This document shows, piece by piece, positions 52,801 through 61,702 of a stretch of DNA of 64,000 nucleotides. The stretch spans positions 558,001-622,000 of the forward strand of contig NZ_VTWT01000002.1 in NCBI RefSeq assembly GCF_008727925.1. Direction: 5' to 3'. This stretch comes from Adhaeribacter soli (GTDB lineage Bacteria; Bacteroidota; Bacteroidia; Cytophagales; Hymenobacteraceae). The notes beneath the pieces were generated by a model that was not told the origin of the DNA, did no database searches, and was given only the letters and a program-made list of their open reading frames with translations. The position numbers were made by a program, and so were the translations under genes. The first letter of the stretch is position 1. Every line of letters begins with the position of its first letter.

Positions 52801-53598
52801 ATCGAAATCACGGTTATAATCGATCCAGATTCCGATAGTTTGCTGGCCTGTACCGGAACTGGGAGTTGAAATGGAATACGGATAAGTAGTGCCCAACTGC
52901 ACCGTGGTGCTAACATTGGTAAAATCGGAATACCGGCTACTGGGCGGGCAACTGGAGGTGGTGTTATTAATAGTCCCGAAAGTTACATTTGTTATTAAAT
53001 TATCAGTCCCTCCGGAGCAATACCCACTGTGAAGTCCGGTGGTGCAGTATTGTTGTGGCGCAGCTATGTTGATGGTATAATCTTCGGTTTCGCCAAACAA
53101 AAATTGCGTACAGGAACTGCTGGCAATAAACAATCCTCCCCGGATAGAACGCACCCTTAAACGCGTGGCACCGGTAGAAGCGGTACCTGGAATAAGCACG
53201 GAACCGCTGAAAACCTGGGTCCCGGTAGTAGTCGTGCTGTAAACCATCTCACCTGCATCATCAAAATCAAAATCCTTATTATAATCGATCCAAACGCCAA
53301 ACCCTTGCGATGAAGCGGCATTTGAGCGCATACTGACCTGATAAGTACTACCTTTACTTACAGTTGCACTAATAGAAGTATAATCGGAATAGCCATCAGT
53401 ACCGCAAGTAGAGGTCGGGTTATTGATAGTGCCGAAGGTAAACAGATCGATCCGGTCGTTGGCTGAGCAGCCGTTGGTATAAAGGTTCGTAGTGCAATAT
53501 TGAGTTTGGGCCTGTGCTTCAGGTTTCAGAAAGAAAGCCTGGAACAGCAACCAGCAGACTATGGTACTAATTGATTTCCTGTAGAATAATGGCGTCAT
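49858..53598 (-). CDS. GEVED/PKD multidomain T9SS surface protein, copy A
   Basis: 1246 residues. Signal peptide about 1-31 (ends A-Q-A-Q). Three GEVED-type domains follow (about 33-480), each with Y-C-T-x-x-L-(Y/H) at the front, a V-W-I-D-Y-N-x-D-F-D-F-D-D core and the name-like G-E-T-E-D-Y end. Then come a CARDB-like Ig fold, a MAM/jelly-roll-like segment near 600-775, CARDB, a PKD domain (K-W-Y-F-G-D-G-D-S-T-T), CARDB, a second PKD, and a T9SS type A sorting domain (L-Y-P-N-P-A-T-A, G-T-Y-L-V-R-I). The Asp-rich GEVED loops suggest calcium binding. A surface adhesin or matrix role is likely; no catalytic residues are seen. Near-duplicate of the gene upstream. Confidence 0.88.
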   Translation of the reverse strand: MTPLFYRKSISTIVCWLLFQAFFLKPEAQAQTQYCTTNLYTNGCSANDRIDLFTFGTINNPTSTCGTDGYSDYTSISATVSKGSTYQVSMRSNAASSQGFGVWIDYNKDFDFDDAGEMVYSTTTTGTQVFSGSVLIPGTASTGATRLRVRSIRGGLFIASSSCTQFLFGETEDYTINIAAPQQYCTTGLHSGYCSGGTDNLITNVTFGTINNTTSSCPPSSRYSDFTNVSTTVQLGTTYPYSISTPSSGTGQQTIGIWIDYNRDFDFDDPGEFLGTDYPNYTHTGSITIAQYGTPGPVRMRIRSAPYVFNLTAGQSCVQLNSGETEDYTLNLVGSPQYCTLNLHNDYCAYTTNNFIISNVSMGGFTNSSGCGANGYQDFSNLTASLVRGQATSLSITANYTMGFGAWIDFNQDLVFSDDEFVYQSPASNTPAVTSILTLPATGPLGTFRMRVRAFTNQKPLSTQACTFHTSGETEDYSVTISAPPSPIDAGVTAITRVKSACGLSATETVGVILKNLGTTPQTNFPVWYSVNGTTMGSETITKNLAPGDTTAITFTVKANLGTAQVHTIKAWTALPLDAQPLNDTVTVRITNFGNGITSFPATETFESFVPQLDALGNNILTGAFKNGWYNATDDTQDWFVSGTITRAKVNRSASGDHTTGNGNYLNFFSYGSNAGTANLESPCITLTSLQTPTLEFWYHLYGGTNGSLAVDVNEGGNWNLNVYTLTGSQQALLNDPWLKAQISLAAYAGKSIRLRFRATIGSANTPAIAIDDIRILDLAATLNDVGVSGINKPTTTGCDKSATEEVCVNLTNFGNTVRKNFPVAYKINNLAMVSETFADSLLPGQTKQFCFSTRANLVAAGTYTLRAFSRLAGDQDLVNDTAKLSIINKVSMANFTFTNTTGSTFQFTTQYVNTGSFIKWYFGDGDSTTTMMPSHTYRAPGTYTVTMKAVDFQGCLTTVQKVVTVLGGTVLNDIGAVAFTKPLAGNHCSFTATEQVCVNLTNFGNVKQKNFTVSYKVNNQAIVTQQYTDSLMPNQTKQFCFSVKANLSAAGNHAIKAFTNLPNDLNRINDTARVSVTNKVPNLAFTYSINSPLTVLFTPQNLSITAPVKWYFGDGDSASTASPTHSYPAPGTYTVILKGTDQQGCPATVQQTVMILTTGLKEAAANAFKLYPNPATASVTLKFSDSKSVKEVEIVSVLGQKVKAQKVAGGAEEVSIHVQELPAGTYLVRITDSGHTFVKPLVIQK

Positions 53599-53868
53599 AA
53601 GAGTTGAAGGGTTAAGATGAGAGATCGTTCCTAATTAAATTCTTCAAAGTCTGAAAAGCTTTATAAGCCTGGCTCCTGCCCTTACCTACAAAGCGCCTGC
53701 TCCAATTATTTAACCAGACCCGCATTTTTATTACATGGTTGCCTCAGTCCCCAAAATTAATTCCAGCGTTATTATTAAGCCCCGGAAACAATAAACCCCG
53801 GCTGTTGGTGCGGCCGGGGTTTATCACTAAAAACTGTAGCGTTTGGGAGGTGAAAAGTAGATCGAATG
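53599..53868. other. Gap between the duplicated surface protein genes
   Basis: The strings TCTTCAAAGTCTGAAAAGCTT (from 53640) and CATGGTTGCCT (about 53734) recur in the same order upstream of the other copy (from 57624), as does a Pro-codon-free C-rich stretch between them. The duplication therefore included about 200 bases of upstream sequence. No exact TAnnTTTG promoter is seen. Confidence 0.65.
53791..53824. terminator. Terminator after surface protein copy B
   Basis: ATAAACCCCGGC (53791-53802) is perfectly complemented at 53813-53824 around TGTTGGTGCG. It stops transcription from the upstream copy (minus strand) before it enters copy A. Confidence 0.82.
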
Positions 53869-56800
53869 CTATTTCTGAATAACCAGCGGTTTTACAAACG
53901 TATGACCGGCATCCGTGATCCGCACCAGATACGTTCCGGCCGGAAGCTCCTGTACATTTATTCTTACTTCTTCTGCACCCGCTTCTACTTTCTGCAACTT
54001 TACTTTTTGGCCTAAAACGGATACGACTTCAACTTCTTTAGCTGACTTGCTTTCAGAAAACTTCAGGATTACAGTGGCAGTAGCCGGGTTCGGATAAAGT
54101 TTAAAAGCGTTGGCCGCTTCTTCTTTCAGACCGGTGGTCAGGATCGTTACTGTTTGCTGAACCGTAGCCGGGCAGCCTTGCTGGTCGGTTCCTTTTAATA
54201 TTACTGTGTAAGTTCCTGGTGCTGCATACGAATGCGTTGGAGAAGCCGTAGTGGCAGAATCACCGTCACCGAAGTACCATTTTACCGGAGCTGTGGCGCT
54301 TAAATTTTGGGGCGAAAAGAGAAAGCCTGTTGGCGAAATAGCAGTAGAAGTAAAGGCTAAATTCGGCACTTTGTTCGTTACGCTTACCCTTGCGGTGTCG
54401 TTATTCCGGTTCAGGTCGTTTGGCAGATTGGTGAAGCCTTTAATGGAATAGGTTCCGGCGGCACTTAAATTAGCTTTAGCGGAAAAGCAAAATTGCTTCG
54501 TTTGGTTCGGCATTAAAGAGTCGGTATACTGCTGGGTAACGATTGCCTGGTTGTTAACTTTGTAGGACACTGTGAAATTCTTCTGCTTCACGTTCCCGAA
54601 GTTGGTCAGATTTACGCATACCTGTTCGTTAGCAGTAAGGCTGCAGTGATTTCCGGAAGCAGGTTTGGTAATTAATACCGCGCCAATATCGTGTAAGGCT
54701 GTGCCCCCTGTAACCGTTACCACTTTCTGGATTGTTACAGAACATCCCTGGAAATTTATGGCCTTCATGGTTACGGTATAAGTGCCGGGAGCCTGATACT
54801 GGTGAGTAGGCATCATGGTAGTAGTCGAATCCCCGTCTCCGAAATACCACTTAATAAAAGCGCCTGTATTTATCCATTGGGGGGTAAATTGGTAAGTAGT
54901 ACTGGTTGTATTGGAGAAAGAAAAGTTTGCCAATGAAACCGTATTGGTTATGGTTGCTTTAACAGTATCGTTTACCAGATCCTGATCGCCGGTTAATTGC
55001 GTAAATGTTCTGAGCCTGTAGGTTCCGGCGGCGCCCAGATTTGCTTTTGTCGCAAAACAGAACTGCCTGGTCTGGCCGGGTAAGAGCGAATCGGCAAACG
55101 TTTCTGAAACTACAGCCAGATTATTGATCTTATAAGCTATGGGGAAGTTCCTGGAAACGGTATTGCCAAGGTTCTTCACAGTAACACAAACGGTTGAATT
55201 TGCACTTAGATCGCAACCTGTTTGCGGGCTTACAATACTGCTTACCCCTACATCGCTCAAGGTTGCCGTCAGGTCCAGGATCCGGATGTCATCGATGGCG
55301 ATAGCCGGGGAATTGGAGCTCCCGATCGTGGCACGGAACCGGAGGCGAATGCTTTTACCGGCGTAGGCAGCCAAAGATACCTGTGCTTTCAGCCACGGAT
55401 CAGTTTTAGCGGACTGCTGACTGCCGGTTAACGTAAAAACGTTCAGGTTCCAGTTTCCGCCTTCATTAATATCTACCGCTAAGGAGCCGTTGGTGCCGCC
55501 AAATAAGTGGTACCAGAATTCCAGTGTTGGCGTTTGCAGGGAAGTTAACGTAATACAAGGCGATTCCAGATCGGCAATGCCGGTATTGGAACCATAACTG
55601 AAAAAATTCAGATAATTACCGGTACCGGTAGTATGATCGCCGGAGGCACTGGGGTTCAATCTTGCCCGGGTTACCGGCCCGGAAACCATCCAGTCGCCGG
55701 CATCACCGTTTATGTTACTCCACCCGTTTTTAAAAAGGCCAGGTACAATATTATTTCCCATCCCATCTAACTGTGCTACAAAAGACTCAAAAGTTTCGGA
55801 TGCCGGGAAAGTGGAAATGCCGTTACCAAAATTAGTTATCTGAGCAGCAGTGGTATCGTTTGCAAGCTGGTTATCTGCGGTCAGGCTGGTCCAGACTTTA
55901 ATTTTATGGATCTGAACGGCGCTCAGGTTCGCTTTTGCGGTAAAAGTTATGGCTGTGGTATCGCCGGGGGCTAGTGTTTTGGTTACTGTTTCTGTACCGA
56001 TTACGGTTCCGTTAACTGCAAAACTTACCGGGAAATTCGTTTGGGTGGTGGTACCCAGGTTTTTTACAATTGCGCCTACCGTTTCGGCGGCGCCTAATCC
56101 ACACGAACTTTTTACTCTCGTAATAGCGGTGACCCCGGCATCTACAGGGCTTTGAGGAGCACTTACCTGAATAGTATAATCTTCGGTTTCACCATAACTA
56201 TGAAGAATACAGCCTTCTGTACCCGTAGGCACCAGGTTCTCCAACCCTCTCACGCGCATCCGGAAAGTTCCTAGCGGACCTGTTGCCGGAAGTGTAATTG
56301 TTGTATTTACGGTTGGACTATTACTTACCGGCGAGAGATAAACAACCTCGGTGTTCTCAAAATTAAGATTCTGGTTGAAATCAATCCAGATACCAAACCC
56401 CATGTTCTTGTTGGCAGTAATAGATAATTGATACGTTTGCCCTCTGACCGCTGAAGCAGATAAAGCTGAAAAGTCTTCGTAGTTATTTGTGGCGCATGTA
56501 CTGGTATTCGTAAAGTTACCTAAACTAAATGAAGTAATCATTCTGGCCAGGGAACTTCCACATGTATTATTATGAAGGTTTACGGTGCAATATTGGGGAC
56601 TACCGGTAATATTCAAGGTAAAATCCTCCGTTTCGCCCCCGTTCATTCTTTTACAGGCATCCGCAGCCTGAAACGCCATCGAAGCAGACCTTACCCGCAT
56701 TCTGGTAGGGCCAGGCAACGCATTCTGGATAATTCTGATGCTGGCATTGAGTGTACTGCTGTGACCATTACTGGCAACAAACTCCCCGGGATCATCAAAA

Positions 56801-57582
56801 TCTTTATCCTGGTTATAGTCTATCCATACCCCAATATAGCCCCCATTTGGTTTACTCTTAACCGTTATAGCATAAGTATTTCCCAGTTGAACAGTAGTAG
56901 TAAGATTGGTGCGGTCGACATAGCCATTGTAACTGTTACAATAAGAACCATCTGAAGTATTTATTCCGGAAAATCGTACTTCATAGATCATATTATCGGT
57001 ATCGCAGCCATACTGATAAAGATTGGTTGTGCAATATTGGGTATTCGCTGCAATTGTAATCGTATAATCTTCCGTTTCGCCGTAAGAGAACTGGGTACAG
57101 GAACTGCTTGCAATCAGCAGCCCGCCCCGGATGGAGCGCACCCTTAAACGGGTGGCACCAGTTAAAGCTGTTCCCGGGATTTGTACCGTTGTAGAATATG
57201 TCTGCGTTCCGGTAGTGGTTGTACTGTAAACCATTTCCCCGGCATCGTCAAAATCATTATCCTGGTTATAATCGATCCATACCGCAAAGCCTTGAGCAGA
57301 AGCTGCATTGGCGCGCATACTCATATTATAGATGCCGTTCTTGTTCACGTTTGCCACCAGATTGGTATAATCGGAATAGCCATCCGTACCGCATGTGGAG
57401 GTCGGATTATTGATAGTGCCGAAGGTAAACAGATCGATCCTGTCGTTAACTGAACACCCGTTGGTATAAAGGTTAGTGGTGCAATAGCTTTGCGCCTGAA
57501 CTTCCGGCAGCAGAAAGAAAGCCTGGAACAGAATCCAGCATACAATGACACTAATTTGTTTTCGGTAGCGTAATGGAGCCAT
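53869..57582 (-). CDS. GEVED/PKD multidomain T9SS surface protein, copy B
   Basis: 1237 residues with the same signal peptide type, three GEVED domains, CARDB-like folds, MAM-like segment, two PKD domains and sorting domain as copy A. The order is the same and many stretches are identical. The second and third GEVED domains and parts of the CARDB folds differ most, the C-terminal 350 residues least. The pattern suggests tandem duplication followed by divergence in the exposed N-terminal domains, or conversion of the C-terminal half. Likely a cell-surface adhesin, as for copy A. The two stop-codon surroundings (GTTTGGGAGGTGAAAAGTAG and following) are also the same. Confidence 0.88.
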   Translation of the reverse strand: MAPLRYRKQISVIVCWILFQAFFLLPEVQAQSYCTTNLYTNGCSVNDRIDLFTFGTINNPTSTCGTDGYSDYTNLVANVNKNGIYNMSMRANAASAQGFAVWIDYNQDNDFDDAGEMVYSTTTTGTQTYSTTVQIPGTALTGATRLRVRSIRGGLLIASSSCTQFSYGETEDYTITIAANTQYCTTNLYQYGCDTDNMIYEVRFSGINTSDGSYCNSYNGYVDRTNLTTTVQLGNTYAITVKSKPNGGYIGVWIDYNQDKDFDDPGEFVASNGHSSTLNASIRIIQNALPGPTRMRVRSASMAFQAADACKRMNGGETEDFTLNITGSPQYCTVNLHNNTCGSSLARMITSFSLGNFTNTSTCATNNYEDFSALSASAVRGQTYQLSITANKNMGFGIWIDFNQNLNFENTEVVYLSPVSNSPTVNTTITLPATGPLGTFRMRVRGLENLVPTGTEGCILHSYGETEDYTIQVSAPQSPVDAGVTAITRVKSSCGLGAAETVGAIVKNLGTTTQTNFPVSFAVNGTVIGTETVTKTLAPGDTTAITFTAKANLSAVQIHKIKVWTSLTADNQLANDTTAAQITNFGNGISTFPASETFESFVAQLDGMGNNIVPGLFKNGWSNINGDAGDWMVSGPVTRARLNPSASGDHTTGTGNYLNFFSYGSNTGIADLESPCITLTSLQTPTLEFWYHLFGGTNGSLAVDINEGGNWNLNVFTLTGSQQSAKTDPWLKAQVSLAAYAGKSIRLRFRATIGSSNSPAIAIDDIRILDLTATLSDVGVSSIVSPQTGCDLSANSTVCVTVKNLGNTVSRNFPIAYKINNLAVVSETFADSLLPGQTRQFCFATKANLGAAGTYRLRTFTQLTGDQDLVNDTVKATITNTVSLANFSFSNTTSTTYQFTPQWINTGAFIKWYFGDGDSTTTMMPTHQYQAPGTYTVTMKAINFQGCSVTIQKVVTVTGGTALHDIGAVLITKPASGNHCSLTANEQVCVNLTNFGNVKQKNFTVSYKVNNQAIVTQQYTDSLMPNQTKQFCFSAKANLSAAGTYSIKGFTNLPNDLNRNNDTARVSVTNKVPNLAFTSTAISPTGFLFSPQNLSATAPVKWYFGDGDSATTASPTHSYAAPGTYTVILKGTDQQGCPATVQQTVTILTTGLKEEAANAFKLYPNPATATVILKFSESKSAKEVEVVSVLGQKVKLQKVEAGAEEVRINVQELPAGTYLVRITDAGHTFVKPLVIQK

Positions 57583-58106
57583 AAGGTTGAAGGGTTTAGA
57601 TGCGTGATATTCCTGATTAATTTCTTCAAAGTCTGAAAAGCTTCACAAGCCTAGCTCCCGCCCTTACCTACCCATGGCCTGTTCCATTTAACCAACTAGA
57701 CCCGAATTTTAATAACATGGTTGCCTGAGTTCCAGAAAATAATTTCCAGGCTTGTATTAAGTCCCGGAAACAAAAAAACGGCTGCTTATGCCGTCAGTTT
57801 TTTTCATGTAACCGATATTGCTTCTGAAGAACGCTCCTGTTCTGAGGGTAAACTATAAGCCAGTGCTGGGCAATGCCTTTTACAAAAACGGAATAAGATG
57901 AACTGTTTTTTACCAAAGGCAGCGTTTTAGAAAACAGCAGGAATTAACCCCTCCGGCAAAAAGCTCAGGACACGAACTTATCGAGTAGCGGCTTTCCTGC
58001 TGTTTAATGAATAACACTTTTACAAACCACTAGACCAGCACTACAAGCAAACGGTTGCCTGAAGCTGAAAAAAATCTAAAACGGTATGCTTTGGGCTAAA
58101 AAAAGA

Positions 58107-58132
58107 AAAAGCCCCGGGGCGACGGGGCTTTT
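58107..58132 (+). terminator. Orphan terminator-like hairpin
   Basis: AAAAGCCCCG/CGGGGCTTTT with loop GGGCGA. There is no protein gene within 500 bases upstream on the plus strand, so it may end a short non-coding transcript or be a decayed repeat. Confidence 0.55.
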
Positions 58133-58382
58133 CAACTATGAAGAAAATGAAATAAAACAGGAAAAACTTCGAAGAGGCGAGAATCAACAGGAAATATTGC
58201 TTTGAAACGATTCCAAACGCGGCATGGAGGCCATTTCAGAGCAATTTTCCTGCTGGTTGACAAACAATAAAACTCTCACATTCAAGCAGACAAGGATCTC
58301 GTCCAAACCGTTGCATGGCTTTTTTAAAAATCCATAAAAAACCTACAACAACCTGATTATCAGGAATAAAATTTATAAAAAA

Positions 58383-58412
58383 ATAAAGCTCCCCGTTTTC
58401 GGGGAGCTTTAT
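58383..58412 (-). terminator. Terminator of aspS
   Basis: A perfect 13-bp stem, ATAAAGCTCCCCG (58383-58395) and CGGGGAGCTTTAT (58400-58412), loop TTTT. On the minus strand it is followed by a run of T, and it lies 46 bases after the aspS stop. Confidence 0.88.
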
Positions 58413-58458
58413 CCTATTGAGATCAAAAATGAAAGCCGGAATCTGAAAATGCCTCTTC

Positions 58459-60207
58459 TTATGCTTTCACGTCTATCTGCAATTCATCGAGCTGCTCCTG
58501 TGCAATCGCCGATGGGGCATCGATCATTACATCGCGGCCGGCATTGTTTTTCGGGAAGGCAATGTAATCGCGAATCGATTCGGAACCGCCGAATAAAGAG
58601 CATAACCGGTCAAAACCAAAAGCAATACCACCGTGCGGCGGCGCGCCGTATTCAAACGCGTTCAGCAGGAAGCCGAATTGGTTTTGCGCTTCTTCTTCCG
58701 AGAAACCCAGCAGTTTAAACATGCGGCTTTGCAGCTCCCGGTCATGAATTCTTATCGAACCGCCGCCAACTTCCACGCCGTTAATTACCATGTCGTAGGC
58801 ATTGGCCCGGATGGCTCCCGGATCGGTTTCGATCAGGTGCATGTCTTCCGGTTTCGGCGAAGTGAACGGGTGGTGCATGGCAAAAAAGCGCCGGGCATCT
58901 TCGTTCCATTCCAGTAAAGGAAAATCTACCACCCACAGCGGACTGAATACATTCTTATCGCGCAAGCCAAGTTTTGTACCCATTTCCAAACGCAGCTCCG
59001 ACATAGCCTTGCGGGTTTTATCAGCCGGGCCGGCCAACACCAGGAACAAGTCGCCCGGTTCGCCCTGTAAAGCAGCTTTCCATTTGGTTAGCTCCTCCTG
59101 GTTGTAGAATTTATCTACCGAAGATTTTACGCTGCCGTCGGTTTCTACGCGGGCATAAATCAAGCCGGTAGCGCCCAGTTGCGGACGTTTTACAAATTCG
59201 GTAAGCTCATCTAATTGTTTCCGGGTATAGGAAGCAGCGCCTTTGGCGTTAATAGCCACTACCAGTTCCGCTTCGTCGAATACCTTGAAATCTTTGCCTT
59301 TCACTACCTCCGTTAGTTCCACGAATTTCATTTCGAAACGGGTGTCCGGTTTGTCGTTGCCGTAGTATTTCATGGCATCGGCGTAGGTCATGCGCGGCAA
59401 AGTATCTATTTCAACCCCGCGTACGGTTTTAAACAAATGCTTCGCCAGGCCTTCGAACGTGTTCAGAATATCTTCCTGGGTTACAAACGAAAGCTCACAG
59501 TCGATCTGGGTGAATTCCGGCTGCCGGTCGGCGCGCAGGTCTTCGTCCCGGAAACATTTCACGATCTGGAAATACTTATCGAAGCCGGAAACCATGAGCA
59601 ATTGCTTGAAGGTTTGCGGGCTTTGCGGCAGGGCATAAAATTCACCCGGGTTCATGCGGCTTGGCACTACAAAATCGCGGGCACCTTCCGGGGTAGACTT
59701 AATAAGCACCGGCGTTTCCACTTCAATAAAATTGCGGGAATCCAGATACGCGCGGGTCTGTTGCATCATGCGGTGGCGCAACTCTAAATTCTTACGCACT
59801 GGGTTGCGGCGCAAATCCAGGTAACGGTATTTCATGCGCAGGTCGTCGCCGCCGTCGGTTTCGTCTTCTATCAGGAAAGGCGGCAGTTTGGCCGCGTTCA
59901 GAATTTCCAGATTGCTTACCCGGATCTCGATCGCCCCGGTAGCCATTTTATCGTTCTTGCTTTCGCGCTCAATTACGGTACCGGTTGCTTTTACCACGTA
60001 TTCGCGGCCCAGTTCGCGGCCGGCAACCAGCACTTCCGGCGCGGTTACGCCTTCTTCCAGAGAGAGCTGGGTAATGCCGTAACGGTCGCGCAAATCGATC
60101 CAGAGCATGCCGCCTTTGTCGCGGGAGCGCTGCACCCAACCGGTTAAAACTACTTCCTGGCCAGCATTTTCAATTCGGAGCTCGCCGCAGGTATGCGTTC
60201 GTAACAT
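58459..60207 (-). CDS. aspS: Aspartyl-tRNA synthetase
   Basis: 582 residues, class II synthetase that charges tRNA-Asp with aspartate. The N-terminal OB fold ([13 protein letters not shown]) binds the anticodon. The class II motif 2 stretch [14 protein letters not shown] and motif 3 [10 protein letters not shown] are present, and the bacterial insertion domain (G-A-D-type, about 280-420) lies between. Whether it is discriminating or also charges tRNA-Asn cannot be told. Single gene with its own terminator. Confidence 0.96.
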   Translation of the reverse strand: MLRTHTCGELRIENAGQEVVLTGWVQRSRDKGGMLWIDLRDRYGITQLSLEEGVTAPEVLVAGRELGREYVVKATGTVIERESKNDKMATGAIEIRVSNLEILNAAKLPPFLIEDETDGGDDLRMKYRYLDLRRNPVRKNLELRHRMMQQTRAYLDSRNFIEVETPVLIKSTPEGARDFVVPSRMNPGEFYALPQSPQTFKQLLMVSGFDKYFQIVKCFRDEDLRADRQPEFTQIDCELSFVTQEDILNTFEGLAKHLFKTVRGVEIDTLPRMTYADAMKYYGNDKPDTRFEMKFVELTEVVKGKDFKVFDEAELVVAINAKGAASYTRKQLDELTEFVKRPQLGATGLIYARVETDGSVKSSVDKFYNQEELTKWKAALQGEPGDLFLVLAGPADKTRKAMSELRLEMGTKLGLRDKNVFSPLWVVDFPLLEWNEDARRFFAMHHPFTSPKPEDMHLIETDPGAIRANAYDMVINGVEVGGGSIRIHDRELQSRMFKLLGFSEEEAQNQFGFLLNAFEYGAPPHGGIAFGFDRLCSLFGGSESIRDYIAFPKNNAGRDVMIDAPSAIAQEQLDELQIDVKA

Positions 60208-60386
60208 ATAAATTCGTTCGGTAAATTCCTGTTAACTTTAAGAAAGCAAAGGTAAGCATAGTTTCGGAAGCTGGAAGAGTTGGCGTTAATCGAATTAGCC
60301 GGAAACTGTACTTTTTTAGTGTAACAACGGTAGCGTTTCGGCCTGAAAAACCGGGTTCCCGTAATTAATTCATGGCGTTTTCTTTT

Positions 60387-60394
60387 TACGTTTG
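60387..60394 (+). promoter_or_regulatory. Candidate -7 box of the metallo-beta-lactamase gene
   Basis: TACGTTTG matches TAnnTTTG exactly and lies 20 bases before the ATG, implying a very short leader. No clear TTTG -33 box. Confidence 0.5.
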
Positions 60395-60414
60395 TCTCTC
60401 TAAAATCCCCGCTC

Positions 60415-61143
60415 ATGAAAAAGCTGCTCTCCACCACCCTCTTTTTCCTTTTAATAACCAGCATTTGCCCGGCGCAAAGCAGAAAAAAGCTGAAAGTAAA
60501 GATCACGCCGCTTACTTCAGAAATTTACGTGCACACCTCCTATAAAATGCTGGGCGGCGCACCCTTTCCTTCCAACGGCTTAATTGTAAATACCACCGAA
60601 GGCGTAGTTTTGATTGATACCGGCTGGGGCGAAAAACCTACCCGGCAGATTCTGGAGTGGGTGGAAGAAAACCTCCGTCAGCCGGTAGCCTACTGCATTG
60701 TAACCCACTCCCACGACGACCGGCTGGGCGGCATAGAAGTACTCCAGAACCGAAACATCCGCGTGCTCAGTACCCGCCCTACAGCCACCAAAGCCGTAAG
60801 GGCCGGCTTTCCTTCGCCGGAAGGCATCTTGCCTGCCGATACCACTTTTAAGGTCGGCGATACTACCATCCGGACGTATTATCCGGGTCCCGGCCACACC
60901 CGCGAAAACATAACCGTATGGTTTCCGCAGGAAAAAGTACTGTTTGGCGGCTGCCTTGTAAAAAGTAACCAGGCCAAAGACCTGGGCAACGTTGCCGATG
61001 CCGACCTGTACCAATGGCCCTTTGCGATAAGAAGGTTAAAATCTGTATTTTCGGATACCGAAGTGGTAGTGCCCGGTCACCAAAGCTGGAACAGCACCAG
61101 CGCTTTGCAGCATACGCTGGATTTGCTGGACGCGCATAAGTAA
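60415..61143 (+). CDS. Subclass B1 metallo-beta-lactamase
   Basis: 242 residues. Signal peptide about 1-20 (ends C-P-A-Q), so the enzyme is periplasmic or secreted. All zinc ligands of subclass B1 are present: H98-x-H100-x-D102 (T-H-S-H-D-D), His161 (G-P-G-H-T), Cys180 (G-G-C-L-V-K-S) and His222 (V-P-G-H-Q). Lys183 and Asn191 (K-D-L-G-N) are the usual substrate-binding residues. The G-G-C-L-V-K-S and K-D-L-G-N contexts resemble chromosomal B1 enzymes of Flavobacteriia such as BlaB. Enzymes of this class hydrolyse most beta-lactams including carbapenems; activity of this one is inferred. No mobile element or resistance cluster is adjacent, so it appears intrinsic. Confidence 0.85.
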   Translation: MKKLLSTTLFFLLITSICPAQSRKKLKVKITPLTSEIYVHTSYKMLGGAPFPSNGLIVNTTEGVVLIDTGWGEKPTRQILEWVEENLRQPVAYCIVTHSHDDRLGGIEVLQNRNIRVLSTRPTATKAVRAGFPSPEGILPADTTFKVGDTTIRTYYPGPGHTRENITVWFPQEKVLFGGCLVKSNQAKDLGNVADADLYQWPFAIRRLKSVFSDTEVVVPGHQSWNSTSALQHTLDLLDAHK

Positions 61144-61702
61144 GGATCGTTCCTAAGCAAGTGGACGAATTTAGTTGAATAATAATATCCATCCCTTTTC
61201 TGTCATTCTGGAAGGATCTTGTGAATTCTGAGCTTTGAACTCATAAATTTCTTCCAGAATGACAATATGGGTAGTATGAAACCAATTTTGTTCTTTTACT
61301 TATCTTGCCTGTTACTCGAAAAGAATTTATTTTCAGCCATGAAATTATAAACGGACGTTACGCCAGGCAGTATGTCTGAACTATGATTTATAGGATTAAA
61401 AGATGCATATGATTCTTCGCCAAAAAGGAATACTATGAACCCAAAGTGGATTAAAAAAGAAGGGCTTCAGAGTAGCTGAAACTGCTTTAGTAAGTGCAGC
61501 GTCGGTTTAAAACGCTTTTGGAATTGCTGATCTGAAGTGCCTCGCTTTTATTTATTCCCACCCTGCCTTTCTTCCGGATTCGAATTAATTCTTTTTCAAA
61601 ATAAAAATCCTGTCTATCTTATCAATCCATAAAATCGTGTTCAGACAATCCTGCTTTCTCAACGCCACTAATAACAGGTCAACCCATGCTCTTTTTCATT
61701 AA
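61144..61702. other. Gap with a 14-bp inverted repeat
   Basis: TGTCATTCTGGAAG (61201-61214) is perfectly complemented at 61251-61264; the TGTCAT end resembles the TGTCAT family but the inner part differs. The following 440 bases show no credible gene or hairpin. Confidence 0.6.

Larger units (their letters stand above)
57583..58458. other. 876-base gene-free region with several hairpins
   Basis: No credible gene. It holds a hairpin at 57772-57804 (ACGGC/GCCGT between A- and T-runs). An inverted repeat has AAACAGCAGGAA at 57932-57943 and TTCCTGCTGTTT at 57994-58005. A strong terminator-like hairpin has AAAAGCCCCG at 58107-58116 and CGGGGCTTTT at 58123-58132. A 23-bp imperfect stem runs from AACAGGAAATATTGCTTTG (58188) to AGCAATTTTCCTGCTGGTT. 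A terminator-like hairpin with no gene before it could end a small RNA. The first about 200 bases match the upstream region of copy A. Confidence 0.5.
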
